DNA of 64,000 bases, taken from NCBI GenBank assembly GCA_964586595.1, contig CAZPHB010000001.1, forward strand, positions 124,001 to 188,000, read 5' to 3'. The position numbers and the translations under genes were made by a program. Under the pieces are notes generated by a model. That model saw only the letters and a list, made by a program, of their open reading frames with translations. It was not told the DNA's origin and searched no databases. This stretch comes from REEB481 sp964586595 (GTDB taxonomy: Bacteria > Bacteroidota > Bacteroidia > NS11-12g > UBA955). Shown here piece after piece: positions 1-8,345 of the stretch (the stretch's first letter is position 1; each line of letters begins with the position of its first letter).

Positions 1-470
1 CAGGAAGTGAAATTCCGGAAGGCGCAACGGTGCGCATCGGCGAAGAAACCTATCCCCTGCCGGATCTTACTTATACACCCATGATGTCAGTGCGCAGCCA
101 GATGTTGGAGGAAGCGCGGAACTGGATGGGCGCTCCTTACCTCTGGGGCGGCAGAACCATCTGGGGCTGCGATTGCTCCGGATTCGTGCAGGTGCTGGCC
201 AAAATACACGGCATCAGTTTGCCGCGCGATGCCTCACAGCAGGTTTCCTGCGGAAAGGAAGTTGCCTTCGAGCAGCAACATCCGGGCGATTTGGCCTTCT
301 TTCACAACGAACAGGGCGCCATTGTGCACGTGGGCATCTGCACCGGAGGCCACAGCATCATCCATGCCAGCGGTCAGGTGCGGGAAGACATGCTCGATGA
401 GCGCGGCATCTTCCACGAAAACGAAAACCGCTACACCCACCGACTGCACAGCATCAGAAGCATCATTTAA
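1..470 (+). CDS. NlpC/P60 cysteine peptidase, C-terminal part (5' truncated)
   Basis: Cell-wall peptidase domain that in this family cleaves peptide bonds of peptidoglycan stem peptides. The frame is open from base 3 to the stop at 470, so the gene starts outside the window; the GTG at 30 is an internal valine codon. Visible are the WMGAPYLWGG entry, the catalytic cysteine in CDCSGFVQ, the catalytic histidine in HVGICTGG, and a further histidine in IIHASGQV. Known members in this phylum usually have SH3-like domains before the peptidase; the short residual N-terminus would fit the end of one. It lies 18 bases upstream of prfC and may be co-transcribed with it. The family call is secure; the exact substrate is not known. 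Confidence 0.9.
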   Translation, partial: GSEIPEGATVRIGEETYPLPDLTYTPMMSVRSQMLEEARNWMGAPYLWGGRTIWGCDCSGFVQVLAKIHGISLPRDASQQVSCGKEVAFEQQHPGDLAFFHNEQGAIVHVGICTGGHSIIHASGQVREDMLDERGIFHENENRYTHRLHSIRSII

Positions 471-488
471 CAGAAAAGAAAGCCATCC

Positions 489-2087
489 ATGGCCTACGAA
501 CAGGAAATCAGCCGACGCAAAACTTTTGCCATCATCTCCCACCCCGACGCGGGTAAAACCACCCTTACCGAAAAGCTGCTGCTCTTCGGCGGTCAGATTC
601 AATCTGCCGGAGCGGTAAAATCCAATAAAATCACCAAAGCCGCTACCTCCGATTTCATGGAAATTGAAAAGCAGCGCGGCATCTCTGTGGCTACCTCGGT
701 GATGAGCTTTGAATACCGCGACAAGCTGGTGAACATCCTGGATACGCCGGGCCACAAAGACTTCGCCGAAGACACCTACCGCACGCTTTCTGCCGTGGAC
801 AGTGTGATTCTGGTGATTGACAGCGTGAAAGGTGTGGAAGAGCAAACCGAAAAGCTGATGGCTGTGTGCAGGATGCGGGCCACGCCGGTGATTACCTTCA
901 TCAACAAGATGGATCGCGACGGCAAAGATCCGTTTGACCTGTTGGATGAAATCGAGCAAAAACTCAACATCCACGTGCACCCGATGAGCTGGCCCATCAA
1001 CAGCGGCCGCGACTTCAAGGGCGTGTACCTCATTCCGAACCATTCGCTGAACCTCTTCGAAAGCAACAAAACCAAGAAGGCCGACGAGTTCATCAGCGTT
1101 GCCGGCATCAGCGATCCAAAACTCCCGGAGCTGATTGGTGAACGGAATGCCGCCAAACTGCGTGAAGACATTGAACTGATTGATGGAGTTTATGGGGAAC
1201 TGAACCGCGAGGATTACCTGGAAGCCCATATCAGTCCGGTATTTTTTGGTTCCGGACTGAACAACTTCGGGGTGCAGGAACTGCTGGAGACCTTTCTGGA
1301 TCTGGCGCCTACGCCTGTGCATCGTCCGGCTGCCGAGCGTCTGGTGGAACCTACCGAGGCCAAGTTCAGCGGCTTCGTATTCAAAATCCACGCGAATATT
1401 GACCCGCGTCACCGCGACCGCATTGCCTTTTTACGGGTGTGCAGTGGCAAATTCGAGCGCAATAAACCCTACAAGCACGTGCGCCTGGGCAAGGATTTAC
1501 GCTTCGCCAATCCTTATACCTTCCTGGCCCGTTCCAAAGAAGTGGTGGAAGATGCATACGCCGGCGATGTGGTTGGTTTGTATGATACGGGAAACTTCAA
1601 AATCGGCGATACGCTGACCGAAGGTGAAATCCTGCATTTCAAGGGCATTCCAAGCTTTTCTCCGGAAATCTTCAAGGAACTGATCAACCTCGATCCGCTG
1701 AAAAGCAAACAGTTGGAAAAGGGCATTGAACAGCTTACGGAAGAAGGCCTGGCGCAATTGTTCAGGCAGGAACCCGGCAACCGAAAGTTCATCGGCACGG
1801 TGGGTGAACTGCAGTTTGAAGTATTGCAGCACCGTCTGGAACACGAATATGGCGCGAAGTGTCGCTTTGAGCCGCGCAGCATCCACAAAGCCTGCTGGAT
1901 GGGCGGCGACGCCGATGCCATCCGCGACTTTATGAAGTTCAGGCAGAACAACATCGCTTGGGACAAGGACAACAATCCGGTGTATCTCGCGGAAACCCAG
2001 TTCACGCTGCGCATGACGCAGGACAACAATCCGAAGATTCAGTTCCGCACCATGGTGGAAATGACCGAGGCGGCTCAGGGCGTATAA
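489..2087 (+). CDS. prfC: Peptide chain release factor 3 (RF3)
   Basis: Ribosome-associated GTPase that recycles RF1 and RF2 after termination. The 532-residue length matches the family. The P-loop is HPDAGKTT near residue 19, switch II is DTPGHKDF near residue 85, and NKMD supplies guanine specificity near residue 140. The early tract QSAGAVKSN and the C-terminal GELQFEVLQHRL block are RF3-like and separate it from EF-G and LepA. ATG at 489 gives the normal RF3 N-terminus. The RF2 gene with its frameshift site is also in this window, at 34511-35609. Confidence 0.97.
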   Translation: MAYEQEISRRKTFAIISHPDAGKTTLTEKLLLFGGQIQSAGAVKSNKITKAATSDFMEIEKQRGISVATSVMSFEYRDKLVNILDTPGHKDFAEDTYRTLSAVDSVILVIDSVKGVEEQTEKLMAVCRMRATPVITFINKMDRDGKDPFDLLDEIEQKLNIHVHPMSWPINSGRDFKGVYLIPNHSLNLFESNKTKKADEFISVAGISDPKLPELIGERNAAKLREDIELIDGVYGELNREDYLEAHISPVFFGSGLNNFGVQELLETFLDLAPTPVHRPAAERLVEPTEAKFSGFVFKIHANIDPRHRDRIAFLRVCSGKFERNKPYKHVRLGKDLRFANPYTFLARSKEVVEDAYAGDVVGLYDTGNFKIGDTLTEGEILHFKGIPSFSPEIFKELINLDPLKSKQLEKGIEQLTEEGLAQLFRQEPGNRKFIGTVGELQFEVLQHRLEHEYGAKCRFEPRSIHKACWMGGDADAIRDFMKFRQNNIAWDKDNNPVYLAETQFTLRMTQDNNPKIQFRTMVEMTEAAQGV

Positions 2088-2108
2088 GCTTCAAGTATTC
2101 TTTCAGAT

Positions 2109-3359
2109 TTAAAACAGGCGCAACACCCTGCGGAAGAAGCGAAAAACGTAGGAAAAGTTGGGAAGAAAATAGCCTCCCGGAATTCCATGCTGTTTTTCCA
2201 TCCTGAGCCATACCAGAAGGGTAATGAACGCAAATCCCGCGCAGGCTGAAAGGGCCGCTCCCGTTAAACCGTATGCGGGAACCAGAAAATAGGCCAGCCC
2301 TATCTGCACGGCACAGCCTGCGAAGTTGGCCATCAGCAAGGCTTTGAAGTCGTTTTTGGCGTGCAGCAAATGACTGGGGATGGTGCTGAGCGATAAAAAC
2401 AGAATCACAGGCAACAGCGGAAGCAATACCGAACGAAAGCTGCGGAAATCATGCCCGAAGACGGTCACATACACGCTGTTCGGCAGCAGGAAGAGCAACA
2501 ACACCGCCAACAGCGTTCCGAAAGCGCTCAGGCTGTGGTAACGTCGCAACAGGTTTCGCGCGTAGCCCGCATCCGGGCGCAACACCATGCGCATGTGGGC
2601 CACGCTGCCGAGGCTGTTCCCAAAAATCCATACCGCATCGGCGATGATCAGCGCATTGCTGTATAAACCCGTGGCATTACTTCCCAAAAAGTAATCAATA
2701 ATGAAAATGGAAGCGCGGTAATTGAAAAACTGAACCAGATGTCCCAACTGCGACCACCAACCGGAAGTGAACATATCTGCCGGCGGCAAGATTGTAACAC
2801 TGCTTTTTGTCGTTGCGCTCCACAAGGTCGGAATCGTGAAGAGCCAGGCCAGAGCAGCAGCTATAGTAAAACTCATCACCACCAAATTCAGGGCTTCGTA
2901 TTTGATAAAAACCCAAAAGGAAATAGCAACCCCTGCGAGTTTCAGCAGCTCATACAGCAATTGCGCCTGATTCCGCTTGCGCATATTTCCAACACCCTGC
3001 AAGAGCGAATAGTGAATGGTGAGCAATCCAAGCGGAACTGCCATAGGCAATGCAGCGAGGAATTCCGATTGTCCGCGCTGCAGAAACCACAGCCATGTGC
3101 CGCAACAAACCAGGAACAGCCATCCGTATGCGGCGGGCAGCAATCTGCGAATGCCGTATTGAGGGGTGAGGTTCACCAAGGTACTTCCGCCCACAAACTC
3201 GCTTCCAATCATGATCAACTGCACATAGGCCAGCAACACACTGAGCATACCGCGCCCTTCCGCGCCCAGCACATGCGAGCACAGCACCACCGTGCCGAAG
3301 CCGGCCACTGCAGCCGTGATTCGGGCTCCCAGAGTTCCCATGACGGCATTCTTAGCCAT
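2109..3359 (-). CDS. Polysaccharide flippase-like membrane protein (Wzx/MATE-like)
   Basis: A 416-residue, very hydrophobic protein with about 12 predicted membrane spans and an N-terminal MGTLGARITAAVAGFGTVV segment typical of the Wzx/MurJ/MATE transporter group. Known members move lipid-linked sugar units across the inner membrane. Its ATG overlaps the end of the asparagine-synthase-like gene by 8 bases, so translation is probably coupled. With the amidotransferase and the GT4 enzyme directly upstream it forms a three-gene minus-strand unit, which supports export of a cell-surface glycan. The substrate is inferred only from this context. Confidence 0.82.
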   Translation of the reverse strand: MAKNAVMGTLGARITAAVAGFGTVVLCSHVLGAEGRGMLSVLLAYVQLIMIGSEFVGGSTLVNLTPQYGIRRLLPAAYGWLFLVCCGTWLWFLQRGQSEFLAALPMAVPLGLLTIHYSLLQGVGNMRKRNQAQLLYELLKLAGVAISFWVFIKYEALNLVVMSFTIAAALAWLFTIPTLWSATTKSSVTILPPADMFTSGWWSQLGHLVQFFNYRASIFIIDYFLGSNATGLYSNALIIADAVWIFGNSLGSVAHMRMVLRPDAGYARNLLRRYHSLSAFGTLLAVLLLFLLPNSVYVTVFGHDFRSFRSVLLPLLPVILFLSLSTIPSHLLHAKNDFKALLMANFAGCAVQIGLAYFLVPAYGLTGAALSACAGFAFITLLVWLRMEKQHGIPGGYFLPNFSYVFRFFRRVLRLF

Positions 3360-5277
3360 GTTGCGATTGCTTTATATGTTGCAGGAATATCGCGCCGGTG
3401 GCGCATCGAAATACGAACCCGGCCAGCGCAGGATTGCGTTGCAGCGCTTCCGGAGTACTTGCTTGTAACAGTGTTTGATGGTCTAGGCCTGGAATGCTTG
3501 TATCGGCAATCCATGTCCGCAATTGCGGCAAGGCCTGCAACGTGAATTCAGCATCGGGCATGGTAAAACCCTTTTTATCCCTGCGCCAGCTCAGCGCTGC
3601 CGGGATGTAGGCTTCGGAAATTTTGCGCAGCGGAAACTTGGTAAATCCATGTTGTACTTTTTCCCTGAAAGGAATGGCAAAACAGCGCCGGATCAGTTCG
3701 GCATCATCGGCGAAGGGATTGCGCGATTCAATGCTGTGGGCCATGCTGTTTCGGTCTTCCCATTGAAGCATCTGCCCCAGCTTCATGCCGTAAAAATCTT
3801 GTTGAAGTACGTGTTCGGGAGAAGCAGGAAATGCATCGGCAGAAGGTATCTTCTCCAGCAAATCAGGACTACAGAACTCCACTCCTGCCTTGCGCTTCAG
3901 GGCTGCCTGTTGCCAGCGTGCTGCACCCAAATTCCTTTGCAACTGCTCGCGCATTTGGAGCCTGAGCCAGGAACTCAGTGTAAGGCCACAATGTTTCAGA
4001 TTCAATAAAAAGTCAAGGCGCTGTTTCCAAGAAGCTATGCGAAACCAGGCCGGCAGATAAGCTGTATAACCCGCCATCAGTTCATCGGCCCCCTGTCCGT
4101 TCAGCATCACCTTTATCCCTGCTTCATGGGCGGCTGCACAAATCCGGTAATGGGCCAGGTTGTTCCATGCCACGGCGGGCATATCGGCAGCGGCAATGAG
4201 TTCAGGAAGCAGGCTGATGTCTTGGGGAACCATTTTCACGGCAACACGCTGCACGCCGGTATGGTCGGTAATTTGTTCCTGCCAGGGGCTTTCGTCGGCT
4301 TTGGCATGTCCGGACACCGCACTAAACGCCAGCAACCCTTGTAAACGCTGCGGATTCATGGAAGCGGCCATGCCCAGAATCAAGGAACTGTCCAGCCCGC
4401 CGCTGGCCGCAAAGCCTACAGGAACCTCGGCCGCTACCCTGCAACGCACAGCCGATATGAGACAGGCTTCAAGGTTGTTGTTGCCGGCTTCCGAAAACTC
4501 GGGAATCTGGTGATGAACCATTTTCCCGGAAACACACTGAAACTCCAGCGCGGTTCCGGGTTTCAGCGAGTGAATGTGCTGAAACCAGCTCGTTTCATGA
4601 TTGATGATGGTTTGACCATGTACCAAAAAAGCGGCCAACTGAGCCTGATTCAATTCGATTGATGCACAGCAATCGCGGAGCGGACTGGTTTCGCTGCTGA
4701 AGGCAAAAAAATCTGGTTGATCCAGGTAAAACAGTGGCTTTACTCCGGGTCGGTCGCGGAAGAGTGTCCAGGTTCCGGCATGTGCATCAGCCATGCATCC
4801 GGCAAAAAAACCGTTGATGCGCGCAAGGAAACGGAATCCTTCCAGCATCCAGCCTTTCAGCAACACTTCGGTGTCCGAATCGCTGAAAAAGCTCATCCCT
4901 TGCGACTTCAGCCAAAGGCGCAATTCCCGGTAATTGAAGATTTCTCCATTGAACACCAGGCGATAACGTCCCTGTTCATCAGCCATGGGCTGATGTGCGT
5001 TCATGGACAGATCCACGATGGAAAGCCTCCGGTGACCCAAACATCCTGCAGCCTCCGGATTTGCTTCAGCCGCAATCAGTTGCATGTGCTGCGGAAGCCG
5101 ACCAGCGGCTGTTTCATCCAATTGCAAGTCCAGAAAGCCTTGACCTTCTGCCATCACTAAAGCTGCACCTTCGCTGTCGGGGCCGCGGTGGCGCAGTAGC
5201 CTGTTCATCCGCCTGATGCGGGGCAGCGCGGCTTCTGCCCTTCCATTTTTCCTGTAAAAACCATTGACACCGCACAT
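3352..5277 (-). CDS. Asparagine synthase-like glutamine amidotransferase
   Basis: Two-domain class II amidotransferase. I place the start at 5277 because this exposes MCGVNGF, with the nucleophilic cysteine at position 2, as maturation requires; an upstream ORF start at 5301 would bury it. The N-terminal glutaminase shows RHRGPDSEG, GHRRLSIVD and VFNGEIFNYREL; the C-terminal synthetase shows the pyrophosphate loop ASGGLDSS and NGQGADELMAGY. The family makes asparagine from aspartate, glutamine and ATP, but paralogues in glycan clusters amidate other carboxylates. The gene sits between a GT4 enzyme and a flippase, so sugar or glycan amidation is a serious alternative. It starts only 2 bases after the GT4 stop. 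Confidence 0.88.
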   Translation of the reverse strand: MCGVNGFYRKNGRAEAALPRIRRMNRLLRHRGPDSEGAALVMAEGQGFLDLQLDETAAGRLPQHMQLIAAEANPEAAGCLGHRRLSIVDLSMNAHQPMADEQGRYRLVFNGEIFNYRELRLWLKSQGMSFFSDSDTEVLLKGWMLEGFRFLARINGFFAGCMADAHAGTWTLFRDRPGVKPLFYLDQPDFFAFSSETSPLRDCCASIELNQAQLAAFLVHGQTIINHETSWFQHIHSLKPGTALEFQCVSGKMVHHQIPEFSEAGNNNLEACLISAVRCRVAAEVPVGFAASGGLDSSLILGMAASMNPQRLQGLLAFSAVSGHAKADESPWQEQITDHTGVQRVAVKMVPQDISLLPELIAAADMPAVAWNNLAHYRICAAAHEAGIKVMLNGQGADELMAGYTAYLPAWFRIASWKQRLDFLLNLKHCGLTLSSWLRLQMREQLQRNLGAARWQQAALKRKAGVEFCSPDLLEKIPSADAFPASPEHVLQQDFYGMKLGQMLQWEDRNSMAHSIESRNPFADDAELIRRCFAIPFREKVQHGFTKFPLRKISEAYIPAALSWRRDKKGFTMPDAEFTLQALPQLRTWIADTSIPGLDHQTLLQASTPEALQRNPALAGFVFRCATGAIFLQHIKQSQHG

Positions 5278-5279
5278 AT

Positions 5280-6404
5280 TCAGATCAGCTGATTGAACCA
5301 AGAATCAAAAGTGTCGAGCAGCGCTTTTGGGCTGAATTTCTGTTGTGCTTCTGCCGCAATTTGTGCATGATTCCAATTCTTGGAACCGGAGCAAAATTCT
5401 TGCATGCACAAATACAAGGTATGCGGATCATCTGCGTCGGCGCGCAATCCCCAATGGGGCTGCATGTAGGTTTCGGGGCCTCCGCATGCGGTATAAATGG
5501 CCGGAGTTCCGTGGAGCAAACCCTCGGCAATGCTGAGCGCAAAAGTTTCAAAGCGGCTGAAAGACACAACGGCGGTGGCCTCAGCATAAAGATTGCCCAA
5601 TGCCTGTCTGGTCAGCGGTCCGCTGAAAGCCACACCCGGTTCATTCGCATAGGTTTCGCGTAAATCTTCCGGGGCATTTCCAACAATTGTAAGGCGCGCT
5701 TCCGGAAATAATTCCCGTACCTTTTGGAACACCATCAGCACGCTGCGGGTTTGCTTGTGTGCTTCACGGAAATTGCTCACGTGCAGAAAATGGGGAACTT
5801 TACTTCTGTCTTGGTGCACAGCTGTGTATGACACGGCATTCATCAGCACGGCCACCGGCTTTCGCGCGCCGAGTGCTTCCAGAGCCAGGGCCAATGGTTT
5901 GGATACGGCACTGGCGCCTTTAGCCCTGCGCAAGATGAGGCGGTGCCACAACAAACGGAGGCCTTTCAGTTGCGGATCGGCAGGGTAATAGCCTGTCCAA
6001 TGTTCATGTACGAAGAACGGAATTTTGGCGCGCCAGGCATACCAGAGTGCGGCGATGCCCATCTTCCAGACCACCTGAACCTGAATAACGGCGGGTGTTC
6101 CCTCTTCCAAACACATTTGATTCCAGAATTTCCTGATGTGCTTCCACCAATGAACCTGATACAACAAAAAGCCCCAAATGCCTTTTTTATGGGGAAGTTC
6201 GGCCTGATAGACACGCACAGATCCTTCGCTGGAAACGCTGACGAGCGGATTTTGCGTACCCTCCTGTGCTCCAATATGGATTACAGACACTTGATAACGC
6301 GATCCAAGCAAGTGCGCAAAGTCTTGGATGAAATTTCCATTCAAGCCTTGTTCCCGCGTCGGATACCAGCTTGCGAAGATTGCAATATGCCTTTTTGCGT
6401 CCAA
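5280..6404 (-). CDS. Family 4 glycosyltransferase
   Basis: GT-B fold retaining glycosyltransferase that would transfer a nucleotide-sugar residue to a lipid or glycan acceptor at the inner membrane. The N-terminal IAIFASWYPTREQGLNGNF has the usual glycine-rich acceptor loop, and the C-terminal half has TIVGNAPE, FSRFETFALSIAEGL and the E-x7-E region ending at GTPAIYTACGGPE. No ATG precedes the domain; TTG at 6404 gives MDAKRHIAIF, which fits the family N-terminus, and TTG at 6425 is the alternative. It is first in a minus-strand unit with the amidotransferase and flippase genes. Sugar specificity cannot be read from the sequence. Confidence 0.88.
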   Translation of the reverse strand: MDAKRHIAIFASWYPTREQGLNGNFIQDFAHLLGSRYQVSVIHIGAQEGTQNPLVSVSSEGSVRVYQAELPHKKGIWGFLLYQVHWWKHIRKFWNQMCLEEGTPAVIQVQVVWKMGIAALWYAWRAKIPFFVHEHWTGYYPADPQLKGLRLLWHRLILRRAKGASAVSKPLALALEALGARKPVAVLMNAVSYTAVHQDRSKVPHFLHVSNFREAHKQTRSVLMVFQKVRELFPEARLTIVGNAPEDLRETYANEPGVAFSGPLTRQALGNLYAEATAVVSFSRFETFALSIAEGLLHGTPAIYTACGGPETYMQPHWGLRADADDPHTLYLCMQEFCSGSKNWNHAQIAAEAQQKFSPKALLDTFDSWFNQLI

Positions 6405-6428
6405 GGGCCTGCAATTTAGCAGCAAAGG

Positions 6429-6460
6429 TTTGACACTTACGAAAGCTTGTTATAATTTCG
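6429..6460 (+). promoter_or_regulatory. Bacteroidota-type promoter of tRNA-His
   Basis: TTTG at 6429-6432, then 20 bases, then TAATTTCG at 6453-6460. This fits the -33 TTTG / -7 TAnnTTTG spacing known for Bacteroidota, with C for the third T. TTGACA (6430-6435) and TATAAT (6451-6456) can also be read here, but their 15-base spacing is short for sigma-70. Transcription would begin a few bases before the tRNA at 6472. Confidence 0.7.
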
Positions 6461-6471
6461 CAGCCCCAAAC

Positions 6472-6546
6472 GGCGGATATAGCTCAGTTGGTTAGAGCAC
6501 CAGTTTGTGGCACTGGGGGTCGTCGGTTCGAGCCCGATTATTCGCC
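6472..6546 (+). tRNA. tRNA-His (GTG anticodon)
   Basis: Cloverleaf assigned by eye. Acceptor stem GCGGATA (6473-6479) pairs with TATTCGC (6539-6545). The D arm is GCTC/GAGC, and the anticodon arm CCAGT/ACTGG carries TTGTGGC with anticodon GTG. The T arm GTCGG/CCGAT encloses TTCGAGC. The G at 6472 is the extra G-1 specific to tRNA-His, opposite discriminator C at 6546. CCA is not encoded. It is a single tRNA gene with its own promoter and terminator. Confidence 0.97.
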
Positions 6547-6555
6547 CGTCTGTTT

Positions 6556-6588
6556 AAAGAGGCCTGCAGTGCAGGCCTCTTTTTTTTT
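6556..6588 (+). terminator. Rho-independent terminator after tRNA-His
   Basis: AAAGAGGCCTGC pairs with GCAGGCCTCTTT across a three-base loop, followed directly by an uninterrupted run of T. It lies 10 bases after the tRNA. Confidence 0.92.
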
Positions 6589-6644
6589 CGGTGTAACTGT
6601 GGCATGTCGTTTGCGTTTCGTAACCTTGAACTTATATTCAGTAC

Positions 6645-7328
6645 ATGAACAAACTGATCATCTTCACCGCACTGACCTTTGGACAGGTTGCTGTAGTAAC
6701 GGCACAGAAATCTCAGTATTCCGGCCCATTACCGCGTGTAATTATCAAGTTTTCTCCCCAGCACATGTTTGTGAACACCTTACACGGATCTGTGGAGTTG
6801 TTTAACGACGACATGCGCATGAGCCACAATCTTTCCATGCTGGTTCGCTACAAACCCTCCGACCCGGCAGATTATTATGCAACCAGATCCAGTGGCGCAG
6901 CCATTGAATACATGGCCAAATTCTATCCCAACAAATTCAAGGTGGTGAAGAAGCTCGGTTCTGAAAAGCCGATGGGTATGTACGGCGGCATGTTCGTTCA
7001 GGCAGGATCTTACACGGATCGCGGCGTTGCGCAGCTTTATGATCCCATCACTTTTCAATACATCGAAAAAGATGTGGAAGTAACACATACGCCATTCAAC
7101 CTTGGTTTTGCCATGGGCAAACAACTAATGGTGAACGATTTCATGTACATCGACATGCATGTAGGTGCAGGTTTGCGGGTGAGCAGAAGCAAGTCAGATA
7201 CTTATGAAGAACTTCCGCCATCGGGTCGCAAGCGTTACGAATTTCTGGGAAGCACCGCATTTCCGATGCACGGATTTTCGGGAATCCTGCCCCGTGTAGG
7301 ATTTACCGTGGGCATCGGATTGGATTAA
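6645..7328 (+). CDS. Secreted or outer-membrane protein of unknown function
   Basis: 227 residues with a clear Sec signal peptide (MNKLIIFTALTFGQVAVVTA, cleavage near AQ). The mature part has alternating hydrophobic and polar strands and several Gly/aromatic-rich turns (GMYGGMFVQAGSYTDRG, HVGAGLRVSRSKS), ending in VGFTVGIGLD. This is the pattern of a small outer-membrane beta-barrel, but I recognise no named family. It is a single gene between the tRNA-His terminator and its own terminator at 7351-7375, so it is probably monocistronic. Confidence 0.72.
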   Translation: MNKLIIFTALTFGQVAVVTAQKSQYSGPLPRVIIKFSPQHMFVNTLHGSVELFNDDMRMSHNLSMLVRYKPSDPADYYATRSSGAAIEYMAKFYPNKFKVVKKLGSEKPMGMYGGMFVQAGSYTDRGVAQLYDPITFQYIEKDVEVTHTPFNLGFAMGKQLMVNDFMYIDMHVGAGLRVSRSKSDTYEELPPSGRKRYEFLGSTAFPMHGFSGILPRVGFTVGIGLD

Positions 7329-7350
7329 CAAGCATTGAATTTCAAATACA

Positions 7351-7375
7351 AAAGCGGCTCAGGCCGCTTTTTTTT
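7351..7375 (+). terminator. Terminator between convergent genes
   Basis: AAAGCGGC and GCCGCTTT form a stem with a four-base loop and a following T run. The T run overlaps the stop codon of the opposing glycosyltransferase gene (7374-7376). Confidence 0.88.
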
Positions 7376-8345
7376 ATGAAGGTTGGTTCAACGTGCTCAA
7401 GTCCTGAAGGCGCATACAGGCAAAATGTCCTTTAGGACAGGTTTCAAAACCTATTTTCGAGCAGGGGCGGCAAGGCAAATCCTGAACTTCAAGGATCTTC
7501 CCGGCAACCGTGGATTGGTCGGGATAAAACGGTGTCATGCCAAATTCGGGAACCGTGTTTCCCCAAATGCTGACAACGGGCTTGCGCAGCGCTGCGCTGA
7601 TGTGCATCAAACCGGTATCATGGCTGATGACCCTCCGTGCCAAACGCAATACTGCCGCACTTCCATACAAATCCAGACGGCCGCACAAGTTGATTACATT
7701 CTGATGACCGGTCACTGCATCCCTGATGGTTTCGGCATCCTTTTGGTCACCAAGGAGTACTACGGGTTCGGGCGTTTGTTCCACCAATGTGCGAATCAGG
7801 TCTGCAGGTAACTTCTTGGTTCCGTGCTGACCGCCCACTGCGTAGGCCGTAAATGTTCCGGCCGGAGGTACGAGCGCGCGCACCGGAGCATCGTCATAAT
7901 CGGCGGGAAAAAAGAAATCCAACCCGTTTCCATCGTATGGCGCATCCAAATCCGCTATGGTTTCCAGATAGCGATGCACCACGTGTTTGTAGGGCATCAG
8001 GTTCCATTTGAAGTTCACCAGCAACCATTTTTCCAGGTTTAGTTTATCGAAGGAACGTGATTTACTGCGGATGGCCGCTTTAATCCTTGCCGTGCGCAGG
8101 TTGTGGTGCAGGTCCACAATAAGGTCCGGACGGAACTGTTTCAGTTCCGAAAGGTGTTTTTGAAAATCATGTTCCAGCAGGAAATAATTGCTGAGGTAGG
8201 GATTCCAGGCAACAAGGTTTTTAAAGGAAGCTTTTGTGGCAAAGGCAATTTGTGCTTCGGGATATCGGGCGCGCAGGCAGCGAATTACCGGCGATGTCAA
8301 CACGATGTCGCCCATAGAACTGTACCGAAGAATCAGGATGTTCAT
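7374..8345 (-). CDS. Family 9 glycosyltransferase (heptosyltransferase-like)
   Basis: 323 residues of the ADP-heptose:LPS heptosyltransferase family, which adds core sugars to lipid A at the inner face of the cytoplasmic membrane. It starts MNILILRYSSMGDIVLTSP, the usual GT9 N-terminus with GD; the nucleotide-sugar site is HDTGLMHISAALRKPVVSIWG (split here: HDTGLMHIS, then AALRKPVVSIWG). A cysteine-rich tail (CRPCSKIGFETCPKGHFAC) is seen in many Bacteroidota members. The ATG overlaps the polX-like stop as ATGA, so the two are translationally coupled. Heptose as donor is the family default, not shown. Confidence 0.9.
   Translation of the reverse strand: MNILILRYSSMGDIVLTSPVIRCLRARYPEAQIAFATKASFKNLVAWNPYLSNYFLLEHDFQKHLSELKQFRPDLIVDLHHNLRTARIKAAIRSKSRSFDKLNLEKWLLVNFKWNLMPYKHVVHRYLETIADLDAPYDGNGLDFFFPADYDDAPVRALVPPAGTFTAYAVGGQHGTKKLPADLIRTLVEQTPEPVVLLGDQKDAETIRDAVTGHQNVINLCGRLDLYGSAAVLRLARRVISHDTGLMHISAALRKPVVSIWGNTVPEFGMTPFYPDQSTVAGKILEVQDLPCRPCSKIGFETCPKGHFACMRLQDLSTLNQPS

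Noticed and set aside
234..1412. Long open frame opposite prfC (392 codons, minus)
   Set aside because: Antisense to a strongly conserved RF3 gene, with low-complexity His/Val/Phe composition typical of a shadow frame.
6430..6456. Sigma-70 promoter TTGACA/TATAAT before tRNA-His
   Set aside because: Spacing is only 15 bases, while the same bases give a correctly spaced Bacteroidota promoter (TTTG-N20-TAATTTCG).
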